A stretch of DNA of 64,000 nucleotides, taken from positions 1,426,001 to 1,490,000 of the forward strand of contig NZ_CP168083.1 of NCBI RefSeq assembly GCF_049478495.1, in the 5' to 3' direction. This document shows positions 34,498 to 43,087 of this stretch, piece by piece. The stretch's first letter is position 1. The number at the start of each line of letters is the position of its first letter. The notes under the pieces were generated by a model, which was given only the letters and a program-made list of their open reading frames with translations, had not been told where the DNA came from and searched no databases. The position numbers and the translations under genes were made by a program. The stretch is from P36-A1 sp049478495. GTDB lineage: Bacteria; Bacillota_I; Bacilli_A; JAJDGJ01.

Positions 34498-35742
34498 TTA
34501 TAAAGTTTCTTCTTTATTTTCACTATCTTCTTCTGTTGGTATATCAGTATCTTTAATAGTATTACTATCATCAGCTGTAGAAATATCTGTATCTACATCT
34601 ACTATGGTATCATCTGCAAGTGCAGCTTCTTCATTTGTGTGAGTTTGTAAGTCCATAACTTCTGGTGTAATAATTTCTGTTTTTTCTTCTGTCATTGGAT
34701 CTTTTTGATACATATCTTCATGATAGTTTGCTTCATTTTTGTCTGAAGTACTTGTTGTATATTCTGAGTTACCTGTAAATGGTGGTATTATAACATCATC
34801 TACTATTGTTTGTTTCTCTTTCACTTCATTGACATTTTCAGTATTTGCATGCTTTTCATTTTCTTTTTTAATTGGATTTCCATTATCATCTTTTAAACCA
34901 TAATAGATTAGATATTCATTAAAGACAACTAGTCCCATATAATAGAAAGGATACATAAATAACACCCAAACTAGGTTTATTATTGAAAAGGTACTTGAAA
35001 AGTCTGTTAATAACCCTACTGCTCCAGATGGTAATATCATCGTAATATATTCGTATACTTGATAAGCTGATCCACTCATACCTGACATTGAAGTCATGCT
35101 TTGTTCTCTAAAGATTAATGAGAATAAAATACTTACTGCATTTAATATTAATCCAAGTATAAGCATCCAAACAAAGCCTACTAGGAAGTAACCATTCATC
35201 ATTTTTCTTGATTGTGTAATACATTCTGTTGCAGATATTTCTTTTTGTTTTTCCATTTTATCTAGAAAGATAAATGTTGATTGTGAATATGATATTGATT
35301 TATATATACCTGGAAATAACAATAAACATGTCCACAGTACTATAAATACACTTCTAACAAAATACATCATTAAAAATTGGAATAAATAGTCTGATCTTGT
35401 TAATAAGAAGAAGTCTTGAAAACCATTTATTTTAGTATCTGGATTTCTATAAATATCTCTTGTTCTAGATGTTAGTGCAAACTCTAATGAGGCTGAGAAA
35501 TATAAAGACACTATGAATATTGCTATAAACATTAAAAATATCATTACAGTATTAAGTGTTGCTGAACTGCCTTGTGAGTTAATGAAAATAGATGCAGCTG
35601 TTATAACTACTAGTGTTAAAAATGCAAAAGTTATTAAACTAAATATTATTGTTGGAATTATATAAATACTTAGTATTTTTAACCTTTGATTTGATACAGA
35701 ACTATTGGTTTTATTCAATAATCCTTTAATTGTTTCTATCAT
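34498..35742 (-). CDS. DUF975 family integral membrane protein with acidic tail
   Basis: 414 residues. About six membrane helices in residues 25-280. The DUF975 signature LLFPGIYKSISYSQSTFIFLD (split: LLFPGIYKSISYSQ, about 142-155) and the following Ala/Glu-rich helix plus MMNGY segment identify the family. The last 120 residues are a long Glu/Asp/Thr-rich cytosolic tail without obvious fold, ending DSENKEETL, which is unusual for the family. Function of DUF975 is not known. GGGGTAAT precedes the ATG. Single-gene unit upstream of the TetR gene. Confidence 0.8.
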   Translation of the reverse strand: MIETIKGLLNKTNSSVSNQRLKILSIYIIPTIIFSLITFAFLTLVVITAASIFINSQGSSATLNTVMIFLMFIAIFIVSLYFSASLEFALTSRTRDIYRNPDTKINGFQDFFLLTRSDYLFQFLMMYFVRSVFIVLWTCLLLFPGIYKSISYSQSTFIFLDKMEKQKEISATECITQSRKMMNGYFLVGFVWMLILGLILNAVSILFSLIFREQSMTSMSGMSGSAYQVYEYITMILPSGAVGLLTDFSSTFSIINLVWVLFMYPFYYMGLVVFNEYLIYYGLKDDNGNPIKKENEKHANTENVNEVKEKQTIVDDVIIPPFTGNSEYTTSTSDKNEANYHEDMYQKDPMTEEKTEIITPEVMDLQTHTNEEAALADDTIVDVDTDISTADDSNTIKDTDIPTEEDSENKEETL

Positions 35743-35864
35743 ATTATTACCCCTTTTCGTTTTCTTTCATTAAAAATTATAACATAAAGTTTACTGTTTT
35801 TAATTTATTATGCAACTTTGATAATAATAACATGATATTGTGCTTTTTATATAGACTATTGTGT

Positions 35865-36914
35865 TTACACTTCAACTATATAGCCATATTTATCTTCTAT
35901 TGTTCCTTTTCTTACTGAATCTAGGTAATTAAATATTTTATTACAAGCGCTATTATCATCATATTTAAATTCCATTTTAAAGTCATTATGTGTTATTGAT
36001 GTAATTGGTTGAATGCTTGCAGCAGTTCCAGCACTAAAGGCTTCACTAACACGACCATCTTTATACTTTTCTACTAAATCATCAATTGACATTACTTGTT
36101 CTTCTGATTCATAGCCTAATTCTGGAGCAATTTCAAGTACACTAGCTCTTGTAACACCTTGTAAAATTGATCCATTAGCTTTTGGTGTAACTACTTTATT
36201 ATCTACAACAAAGAAAACATTCATTGTTCCTGCTTCTTCAATATATTTATGTTCTCTTGGATCAAGCCATAGCACTTGAGTATACCCTTTTTCTTCTGCC
36301 TTTGCTGTTGGATAAAAAGATGCTCCATAGTTTCCACCATTCTTAGCCTCTCCTGTACCATTAAAGGCTACTCTTGAATAAAACTTTTCTGTTATTAGTG
36401 ATACTTCGCCAGAATAATAGCTTTGCATTGGGCTAAGTATAATTAAAAAAGTATAGGTACTACTTTCGTTTGCTCCTAATATTGCTTGATTAGCAAACAT
36501 AAATGGTCTAATATAATAGCAATTTTCTAACTCAGGATAGAAAAACTCGTCTTGTTCTGCTTTAATTAATTCAGTTAGACCATTCATAAATAATTTTTCA
36601 TCTATTGTAGGCATACCCATTCTAATTGCTGATTTATTGAATCTAGCAATATTTCTATCAGGACGAAATAGAACTCTTCTATTGTTGTATTTATAGCATT
36701 TCATTCCTTCAAATATCGTTTGACCATAGTGTAAACAAAGTGCAGCTGGACTCATACTAAACTCTTGAAAGGGTTTTACTGTAGCACTTATCCATCCTCC
36801 TTGATCTCTATCATACTTTGCCTCAAACATATAGTTTGTAAATACCTCTCCAAATTTTGGATGCTGCTTAGGTCTTGTTCTTTTATTGGTATTTTCTATA
36901 AATTGTATATTCAT
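35865..36914 (-). CDS. ilvE: branched-chain amino acid aminotransferase
   Basis: 349 residues, the BCAT length of the larger subgroup. Motifs: SMSPAALCLHYGQTIFEGMK (key: HYGQTIFEGMK, about 62-72), LWLDPREHKYIEEAGTMNVFF with the PLP region (PLP Lys in YGAS...TAKAEEKGYTQV, near 204), and GRVSEAFSAGTAASIQPI with the conserved phosphate-binding turn. It makes Val, Leu and Ile from their 2-oxo acids with glutamate. Last gene of ilvD-ilvA-ilvB-ilvC-ilvE, 23 bases after ilvC; no clear terminator was found behind it. Confidence 0.95.
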   Translation of the reverse strand: MNIQFIENTNKRTRPKQHPKFGEVFTNYMFEAKYDRDQGGWISATVKPFQEFSMSPAALCLHYGQTIFEGMKCYKYNNRRVLFRPDRNIARFNKSAIRMGMPTIDEKLFMNGLTELIKAEQDEFFYPELENCYYIRPFMFANQAILGANESSTYTFLIILSPMQSYYSGEVSLITEKFYSRVAFNGTGEAKNGGNYGASFYPTAKAEEKGYTQVLWLDPREHKYIEEAGTMNVFFVVDNKVVTPKANGSILQGVTRASVLEIAPELGYESEEQVMSIDDLVEKYKDGRVSEAFSAGTAASIQPITSITHNDFKMEFKYDDNSACNKIFNYLDSVRKGTIEDKYGYIVEV

Positions 36915-36937
36915 GTTTGTTTCCTCGTTTCTTATTT

Positions 36938-37918
36938 TTAAAATTGCATTAGTGATCTTAGTTTAGCGCCTACTTTTTCAGCAGGATGATTTTTAGTTTT
37001 ATTTCGGCAGGCATATAGTTTTACATTATTTGCTTTGTTTTCTAAAATGAAATCTTTGGCAAATTCACCTGTTTGAATATCTTTTAATACTTCTTTCATT
37101 GCTTTTTTAGTTTCACTTGTTATAACTCTTGGACCACTTACATATTCACCATATTCAGCTGTATTTGAAATTGATTCATTCATTTTTTGGATTCCGCCCT
37201 CATATATTAAATCAACGATTAATTTCATTTCATTCATACATTCAAAATATGCCATTTCTTCAGAGTATCCAGCTTCTGTTAACACTTCAAATCCAGTTAA
37301 CATTAAATCGACAACGCCTCCACATAAAACTGCTTGTTCACCAAATAAATCTGTTTCTACTTCCTCTTGAAAGGTTGTATGTAATATTCCAGATCTTCCA
37401 CTTCCAATTGCTTTTGCATATGCTTTTGCTAGTTCTAAAGTTTGTGGATCTTCATTAGTAGCTGCATATAATGATGGTACACCTTTGTTATTTTGATATT
37501 GTCTTCTAACTAGATGACCTGGAGATTTTGGTGCAACCATAAATACTTGCATTCCTTGTTTGATATCTAATTGTTTAAAGTGAATATTAAAACCGTGTGC
37601 TACTGCTAATGTTGCATTATTTTTTAAGTTATCTTTAATTTCATTTTCATATAGTTCTGGTAACACTTCATCTGGTACTAACATCATTACAATGTCAGCA
37701 TCTTTAACTGCATTTGCTACACTTTTAACTTCTAAGCCATTTTCTTGAGCTACCTTTACTGATTTTGATGTTTCTTTTAAACCAACGACTACATCAAATC
37801 CACTTTCTTTTAAATTCAGTGAATGAGCATGTCCTTGTGAACCATAACCGATTACGGCTATTCTTTTACCTTTTAATACTTCACTATTTATATCTTTATC
37901 TAATAATACTTCTTTCAT
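36938..37918 (-). CDS. ilvC: ketol-acid reductoisomerase, class I
   Basis: 326 residues, class I length. The Rossmann loop AVIGYGSQGHAHSLNLKESG (key: GYGSQGHAHSLNL, about 24-36) starts the protein; VGLKETSKS follows with the cofactor-specificity positions. The C-terminal knotted domain has DLFGEQAVLCGG (metal Asp/Glu, about 190-201) and EMKLIVDLIYEGG. It converts acetolactate or acetohydroxybutyrate with NAD(P)H and Mg. The start is 21 bases after the ilvB stop, with GGAAGAAAG ahead. Confidence 0.97.
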   Translation of the reverse strand: MKEVLLDKDINSEVLKGKRIAVIGYGSQGHAHSLNLKESGFDVVVGLKETSKSVKVAQENGLEVKSVANAVKDADIVMMLVPDEVLPELYENEIKDNLKNNATLAVAHGFNIHFKQLDIKQGMQVFMVAPKSPGHLVRRQYQNNKGVPSLYAATNEDPQTLELAKAYAKAIGSGRSGILHTTFQEEVETDLFGEQAVLCGGVVDLMLTGFEVLTEAGYSEEMAYFECMNEMKLIVDLIYEGGIQKMNESISNTAEYGEYVSGPRVITSETKKAMKEVLKDIQTGEFAKDFILENKANNVKLYACRNKTKNHPAEKVGAKLRSLMQF

Positions 37919-37939
37919 TTTACTTTCTTCCTCTCTTAT

Positions 37940-39619
37940 TTAAAATATTATTTCTTCAAATGATTGATCTGCTGGTATCATTGGTAATACATTAGCATCT
38001 GGATCAATATTTATTTCAATAATAAATGGTTCTTTATTTTTTAAAACACTATTTATTTTCTTTAATTCTTGTTTATTTTTTATATTTAAGTAATAAAGAC
38101 TATTGGCTCTAGCCACATATTTAAAGTCTGGATTACAATTTAAAACTGTGTTGCTTCTTCTATTCTCAAAAAAGATATCTTGCCATTGTCTAACCATTCC
38201 TAATCTTTGATTATTAAATAGCAATATTTTAATATTCAAATTGTATTGTTTTAATAATATTAGTTCTTGAATATTCATTTGAAATCCACCATCTCCTACA
38301 ACTAATATCACTAATGCATTTGGTGAAGCTATTGCTGCACCTATTGCTGCTGGTAATCCAAAGCCCATTGTTCCTGCACTACCAGAGCTAATAAATATAT
38401 CTTTACTTGTGGTTTTCAAATACTGAGCACTCCACATTTGATGCTGACCTACATCTGTTACATATATTACATTTTGATTATTGTTATTATCTAAATTATC
38501 AAAGACTTCTTTTGGTTGTATTAATTCATTATTTTCTATTTGCTCTTTTTCAAGGTATTTCTTGTAATTGTTTAATTGTAAGAGCCAACTTTGTGTATTT
38601 ACATTAATTTTTTCTTTATATAGTAATTTCATAAAGTCTTTTAAGTCTGCATGAATATTCAGATCTGTTTTAAGTAGTTTATTGAAGTTTGTTGGATCTA
38701 TATCTATATGTACTTTTATACTGTCTTTAGCAAATTTATTTTTATTTCCTACTATTCTATCATCAAATCTAGCACCAAATGATATTACTAAATCAGCATT
38801 GTATAATGCTTGATTAGCTAATACACTACCATGCATTCCTGCCATACCCATATAATATGGTGTACTTGATGCTACTCCTAATCCATGTAAGCTAGTTACT
38901 GTAGGTATTTTGAAATATCTTATTATTCTTTCTATTTCTTCTTCTACCATTGCTTTCTTTATTCCTGCTCCTATTAAAAAAACTGGTTTATATGATTTAG
39001 AAAGTAAGTTTAATAATTCATTTATACTATCTTGATAGTTTTCTTCTCTTGTTATTTTTGTTTTATATTCTTCTTTAAATATTTTCATTAGTTGGTTTTT
39101 ATCAACAATTTCTGTGGATAGATCTTTGCTTAAGTCTAATAACACTGGTCCTTGTCTTCCACTTAATGCTGTTTTTAATAAATCGGCTAATACATAAGGC
39201 AATTGTGAAGATTCTTTTAAATGGATAGCTTTTTTGGTTATTGGTTTCACAATACTTACTATATCTACTTCTTGAAATGAGTTTTTATTTAGTGCTTTAG
39301 TATTCACTTGTCCAGTTATTACTAATAAAGGATTTGAATCCATATAGGCATTTGCAATACCTGTAACTAAATTTGTTGCTCCTGGTCCTGATGAAGCAAT
39401 ACATACTCCAATATGTTTTTTTACTTTGCCATATGCTTCAGCTGCATGAGCTGCTGATTGCTCATGTCTAACTAAGATGTTTTCAAAACACTTATGTTTA
39501 TATATTTCATCAAACAGTGGGATTACAGCACCTCCTGGATAGCCAAATGACTTCACTATTTTAGCTTCTATAAGCATATCTAGTAAGACATTTGCTAAAT
39601 TACTAGACATACCTTCCAC
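37940..39619 (-). CDS. ilvB: acetolactate synthase, catalytic subunit
   Basis: 559 residues. Three ThDP-enzyme domains: N-terminal (KSFGYPGGAVIPLFD and RHEQSAAHAAEAYGK with the catalytic Glu about 51), central (LGVASSTPYYMGMAGMHG), and C-terminal ThDP/Mg site GDGGFQMNIQE (about 437-447) with NNQRLGMVRQW. It condenses pyruvate, or pyruvate with 2-oxobutyrate. It normally needs the small ACT-domain subunit IlvN for feedback control; no ilvN is next to it. The start overlaps the ilvA stop by 17 bases. Confidence 0.96.
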   Translation of the reverse strand: MEGMSSNLANVLLDMLIEAKIVKSFGYPGGAVIPLFDEIYKHKCFENILVRHEQSAAHAAEAYGKVKKHIGVCIASSGPGATNLVTGIANAYMDSNPLLVITGQVNTKALNKNSFQEVDIVSIVKPITKKAIHLKESSQLPYVLADLLKTALSGRQGPVLLDLSKDLSTEIVDKNQLMKIFKEEYKTKITREENYQDSINELLNLLSKSYKPVFLIGAGIKKAMVEEEIERIIRYFKIPTVTSLHGLGVASSTPYYMGMAGMHGSVLANQALYNADLVISFGARFDDRIVGNKNKFAKDSIKVHIDIDPTNFNKLLKTDLNIHADLKDFMKLLYKEKINVNTQSWLLQLNNYKKYLEKEQIENNELIQPKEVFDNLDNNNNQNVIYVTDVGQHQMWSAQYLKTTSKDIFISSGSAGTMGFGLPAAIGAAIASPNALVILVVGDGGFQMNIQELILLKQYNLNIKILLFNNQRLGMVRQWQDIFFENRRSNTVLNCNPDFKYVARANSLYYLNIKNKQELKKINSVLKNKEPFIIEINIDPDANVLPMIPADQSFEEIIF

Positions 39620-40727
39620 CTCCTAAATGATCATCTAAAAGATTAATTGAATAGCCTAATTCTTCAAGGTTACTGCATATCTCAAATTTATGATTTAAGT
39701 CTATGCTTTCTACTGTTATCACTAATTCTACTTCACTTTTTCTAGATACTGATTTAAATTGATTATGTGATATTTCGACTACATTTCCCTTATGGTTTGC
39801 TATAACTTGTGCTATTTCTAATAATTCTCCAGGTTTATCAGACAACATTGCTGAAAATGTAAATAGCCTACCTTTATTTTTTAATCCGGTAATTACGGTT
39901 GTACTTAGTGTTGTAGTATCTATATTACCTGATGTTAATAAACATACGATATTTTTATTTTTACTTTTTAAATACTTTGAACCTGCTAGTGATTGTAACC
40001 CACTATAATCTACTAGTATTTTATGTTCTTGCATAACATCTATAAAAGTATCAATTAACTCATCATCACTAACAATAAAAATATCATTAGTATTATTTCT
40101 GATAAATTGCTCTGCATAGTTTTCTTCAGCTATTTCATTTTCATCTGATAGTTTAGTATAGTTATTTGATCTTACTCCTATCACATCAATATCATAGTTC
40201 TTTTTTAAGAGATATTCTTTGATGATATTTGTTAGAAAACCATTGGCAACTGGTACTAAAATTGTATTAACATCTTTACAATCTGCTATTATCTCTTCTA
40301 CTAATTCAAAGGTTGCTTCTTTCATTATCACTTCTTCTTTTTCACTTATTAAGTAGTAATCACTATAATTATTTTCTTTTAATAAGTTTTTGGCTGTTTC
40401 GTTTTGTTTTTTAAAGATAATCTTTATATTTTGATTTGCTAAGGTTGAAAGGGTATCAAAACTTGCTTTTTCTGGTAAAATTACTACACATTCAAATTGA
40501 TATGCTTGTTTTAAGATAGCTATTGCTAATGCTGAATTTTGATTAGATTGAATGGCTATTTTATTGATTCCTTTTTTTAATAAACTTTGTACTACTGGTT
40601 GTAATAGTCTTAATTTAACTGATCCTCCTCTTTGTAAATTCTCACATTTCAGATAGATATTATTTGCTGTATATTTTGTATATTTATCATTTTTTACAAG
40701 CATTGTTTTTCTAACTAAATCATCCAT
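39603..40727 (-). CDS. ilvA: threonine dehydratase homologue with altered cofactor motifs and C-terminal ACT domain
   Basis: 374 residues in ilvA position. YLKCENLQRGGSVKLRLL (Lys at the PLP lysine position, about 38) and TSGNIDTTTLSTT identify the fold type II (threonine dehydratase) relationship, and the last 75 residues (GRLFTFSAMLSDKPGELLEIA) are an ACT domain. However, the usual SAGNHAQG is SNQNSALA and the glycine-rich GGGGL phosphate loop is VANGFL, and the N-terminal 15-20 residues are missing. The enzyme may have lost activity, with the ACT domain kept. It overlaps ilvD by 8 bases and ilvB by 17. Confidence 0.8.
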   Translation of the reverse strand: MDDLVRKTMLVKNDKYTKYTANNIYLKCENLQRGGSVKLRLLQPVVQSLLKKGINKIAIQSNQNSALAIAILKQAYQFECVVILPEKASFDTLSTLANQNIKIIFKKQNETAKNLLKENNYSDYYLISEKEEVIMKEATFELVEEIIADCKDVNTILVPVANGFLTNIIKEYLLKKNYDIDVIGVRSNNYTKLSDENEIAEENYAEQFIRNNTNDIFIVSDDELIDTFIDVMQEHKILVDYSGLQSLAGSKYLKSKNKNIVCLLTSGNIDTTTLSTTVITGLKNKGRLFTFSAMLSDKPGELLEIAQVIANHKGNVVEISHNQFKSVSRKSEVELVITVESIDLNHKFEICSNLEELGYSINLLDDHLGGGRYV

Positions 40728-42375
40728 TGTATACCCCTCCTTTACTTGAGTTCAATGCATTATCACTAAAGTATTCTAGATAATCATTTGTTTTATTGAA
40801 CTTTATATTAGCTTTTCTTTTCTTGATAATTTTATCTTCTACATTAAGTGTTAGTTTTTCTTCATCAATGTTGATGGTAATTAAATCATCATTTTCTACA
40901 TAAGCAATTAAACCATCTTCTGCTGCTTCTGGACTAACATGCCCAACAACTAGACCATTTGATCCTCCTGAAAATCTTCCATCTGTTACTAATGCTGTAA
41001 ACTCTGACATTTTCTTTCCTTTAATTAATGAAGTTGGTGTTAACATTTCAGGTATTCCATTACCACTTTTAATTCCCATATTTCTAATTACTAGCACTCT
41101 GTTTTCATTGTCTTCTTGGATTCTGAACTCTTCTAAATAATTAACACATTGTTGCTCATTTTCAAACACTAGTGCTTTTCCAGTAAAGTTTCTCATTTTA
41201 TCTTTAACTGCTCCTGATTTAACTACTGCACCTTGACTTGCTAGATTACCTTTTAAAATACTTAATCCGCCTGCCTTAAAGTAAGCATCTTTTACTGAGT
41301 GTATTACTTCTTTATTTTTATTAGTATATTCTGCTATTTGTTTAAATAAACTATCACTTGTTAGTGTTTTAGTATCCTTTAAATAACTACTACCTAACTC
41401 TTTTAATAAAGCCATCATACCTCCAGCTTCATCAAAATCTTGAATTGTGTAATCACTTGCAGGACTTAACTTCACTAATTGTGGTGTCATCTTTGATTTA
41501 TTACTAAAATCTGTTAATGTCAATTGTATATCTGATGATTTAGCAACTGCTAACAAGTGTAATATTGTATTTGTTGATCCTGACATTGCCATATCTGCAA
41601 CTATTGCATTTTCATAATTTTCTTTTTTGACAATGTCTCTAAATTTAACATCATTGTTTACTAAATCAACACTTAGACGGCCAACTTTTTTGTATAGTCT
41701 ATTTCTTTCACTATATACTGCTGGAATAGTACCATTACCAGCTAGTGCAATTCCTAATACTTCACATAAACAGTTCATTGTATTTGCTGTATACATCCCT
41801 GAACAAGATCCGCATGTTGGACATGCCATTTTTTCAATTTCTTCTAATTGTTCTGAACTTAAATCACCATTTTGATATGCACCTGTTGCTTCAAATACAC
41901 TTGTTAATGTTTTATTTGTACCATTCATTTTTTTTGAAAGCATTGGTCCACCACTTACAAATATACTTGGTAAGTTCAACTGTGCTGCTGCCATAAGCAT
42001 TCCTGGAACAACTTTATCACAATTTGGAACAAATACTAAACCATCAAAGGGAAATCCTTTACTTTGAACTATAATACTATCGCATATTAGATTTCTAGAT
42101 ACAAATGAATACGACATTCCTTCATGATTCATCGCTAGACCATCACATATTGCTATTGTATTAAACTCAAAGGGTATTCCACCATTCTTATATATTCCTT
42201 CTTTGATATTTTCTACAACACTTCTTAAATGTTTGTGCCCTGGCACTGTTTCATTATAGCTATTAACAATACCTATGAATGGTTTGTCTAAATCTTCTTT
42301 TTCTAAGCCTAATGCATATAGTAAAGAGCGATGAGGTGCTCTTAATATTCCTTTTTTTACTTTATCTGATCTCAT
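40720..42375 (-). CDS. ilvD: dihydroxy-acid dehydratase
   Basis: 551 residues, the normal length. It starts MRSDKVKKGILRAPHRSLLYALG. Iron-sulfur cluster and Mg ligands: VFVPNCDKVVPGMLMA (Cys about 121), MACPTCGSCSGMYTANTMNCL (Cys about 189-197) and the C-terminal VTDGRFSGGSNG (about 457-468). It makes 2-oxo acids of the Val/Ile pathways. First gene of the operon, with AGGAGGAAACC before the ATG; the 5' leader holds the attenuator. It stops in TGA, which overlaps the ilvA start. Confidence 0.97.
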   Translation of the reverse strand: MRSDKVKKGILRAPHRSLLYALGLEKEDLDKPFIGIVNSYNETVPGHKHLRSVVENIKEGIYKNGGIPFEFNTIAICDGLAMNHEGMSYSFVSRNLICDSIIVQSKGFPFDGLVFVPNCDKVVPGMLMAAAQLNLPSIFVSGGPMLSKKMNGTNKTLTSVFEATGAYQNGDLSSEQLEEIEKMACPTCGSCSGMYTANTMNCLCEVLGIALAGNGTIPAVYSERNRLYKKVGRLSVDLVNNDVKFRDIVKKENYENAIVADMAMSGSTNTILHLLAVAKSSDIQLTLTDFSNKSKMTPQLVKLSPASDYTIQDFDEAGGMMALLKELGSSYLKDTKTLTSDSLFKQIAEYTNKNKEVIHSVKDAYFKAGGLSILKGNLASQGAVVKSGAVKDKMRNFTGKALVFENEQQCVNYLEEFRIQEDNENRVLVIRNMGIKSGNGIPEMLTPTSLIKGKKMSEFTALVTDGRFSGGSNGLVVGHVSPEAAEDGLIAYVENDDLITINIDEEKLTLNVEDKIIKKRKANIKFNKTNDYLEYFSDNALNSSKGGVYNG

Positions 42376-42394
42376 TTTGGTTTCCTCCTAATAT

Positions 42395-42440
42395 AAAAAA
42401 GCTTTCTACTATTCTTCAAAGAATAGTAGAAAGCTTTTTT
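42395..42440 (-). terminator. attenuator terminator of the ilv operon
   Basis: Strong hairpin AAAGCTTTCTACTATTC / GAATAGTAGAAAGC with a six-T run on the minus strand, 20 bases before the ilvD ribosome binding site. A 14-base stretch just upstream (42442-42455) can pair with its 5' arm over 13 of 14 positions (one mismatch), forming an alternative antiterminator. Confidence 0.9.
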
Positions 42441-42441
42441 C

Positions 42442-42474
42442 ACTATTCTATGAAGGAACAACAAATAGACCTTC
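42442..42474 (-). promoter_or_regulatory. antiterminator and anti-antiterminator segments
   Basis: Minus strand: CTTCATAGAATAGT (42455-42442) pairs with ACTATTCTTTGAAG in the terminator 5' arm (antiterminator). Just upstream GAAGG (42474-42470 region) can pair with CCTTC (42456-42452), which would block the antiterminator. The three mutually exclusive pairings are what a leader-peptide attenuator requires. Confidence 0.6.
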
Positions 42475-42514
42475 TTGAACAGTGTGTTTGGCACATCCAA
42501 TAAAAGTCTCTTCA

Positions 42515-42568
42515 CTAAATAATGATAATTAATATTGAGTAATTAAGTTTATTATTATGAGTTGTCAT
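42515..42568 (-). CDS. ilvL: ilv leader peptide, 17 residues, ends ILIIII
   Basis: ATG at 42568, stop TAG at 42515. Peptide MTTHNNKLNYSILIIII: five Ile codons and one Leu codon in the last six. AAAGGTGAG lies 8 bases before the ATG. The stop codon is followed by the attenuator structures, and the first gene of the operon is ilvD. Ribosome stalling at Ile codons when charged tRNA-Ile is short would release the antiterminator. In Bacillota the ilv operons are mostly T-box controlled, so this leader is unusual. Confidence 0.8.
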   Translation of the reverse strand: MTTHNNKLNYSILIIII

Positions 42569-42611
42569 GTTAATCACTCACCTTTCGTTATTTTTATACA
42601 CACTAGTATAC

Positions 42612-42617
42612 ATTATA
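42612..42617 (-). promoter_or_regulatory. -10 element upstream of the ilv leader
   Basis: TATAAT on the minus strand, about 45 bases before the leader ATG. No convincing -35 hexamer was found at 17 bases. Confidence 0.4.
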
Positions 42618-42705
42618 GTTTTGATAAAAGAAAGCTTTTTATTTAAATTTTTTATACCAATTTTTTATACATATATAAAAATATGATAGGTATAAGCTTT
42701 AACTA

Positions 42706-42739
42706 AAAAAAATATCACTAATTAAAGTGATATTTTTTT
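42706..42739 (-). terminator. terminator of the zinc-ribbon gene at 42761
   Basis: AAAAAATATCACT / AGTGATATTTTTT hairpin with a T-run on the minus strand. Confidence 0.8.
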
Positions 42740-42760
42740 ATTAAGTATTATTTTTGGTTA

Positions 42761-42973
42761 TTATCCTCCTATTAAGAAGTCAATAACATTCATTCCTTTA
42801 CTTGTTATATCTTTATAAATTTCTGTATAACCGCAGTTTGTACATGAAATTGTACGAAATTTTTTGTTTTGCACATCAAATACTTTTGCAAAACCTCCTC
42901 CAGTTGCTTGAAAAGAATCTTGAGTAAATTCTTTATTTCCACATTTAGGACAGACATATTGTTGTTTTTCCAT
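42761..42973 (-). CDS. Zn-ribbon protein (COG3478-like, predicted nucleic-acid binding)
   Basis: 70 residues. CPKCGNKEF (Cys 8, 11) and CTNCGYTEIYKD (Cys about 44, 47) bind a zinc ion; GGGFAKVFDVQNKKF lies between. This matches the small COG3478 family (predicted nucleic-acid-binding, zinc ribbon) common in Bacillota. GGAGGAAT precedes the ATG. Function is not established. It stands alone between the ilv leader and the lysozyme gene. Confidence 0.82.
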   Translation of the reverse strand: MEKQQYVCPKCGNKEFTQDSFQATGGGFAKVFDVQNKKFRTISCTNCGYTEIYKDITSKGMNVIDFLIGG

Positions 42974-43087
42974 TTTATATTCCTCCTCTTTTTATTATTA
43001 TAAACATATTACCATATATTTATAACAACTTTCATAATTATTATTATATAGTCAATTTTTAGTCATTTAATGTCTCTATATTTCTCA

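Noticed and set aside
40720..42375. Mollicute-type UGA=Trp code suggested by high AT content
   Set aside because: ilvD ends in TGA right at the ilvA start, and Trp in all recognised proteins is TGG; cell-wall genes also exclude a mollicute.
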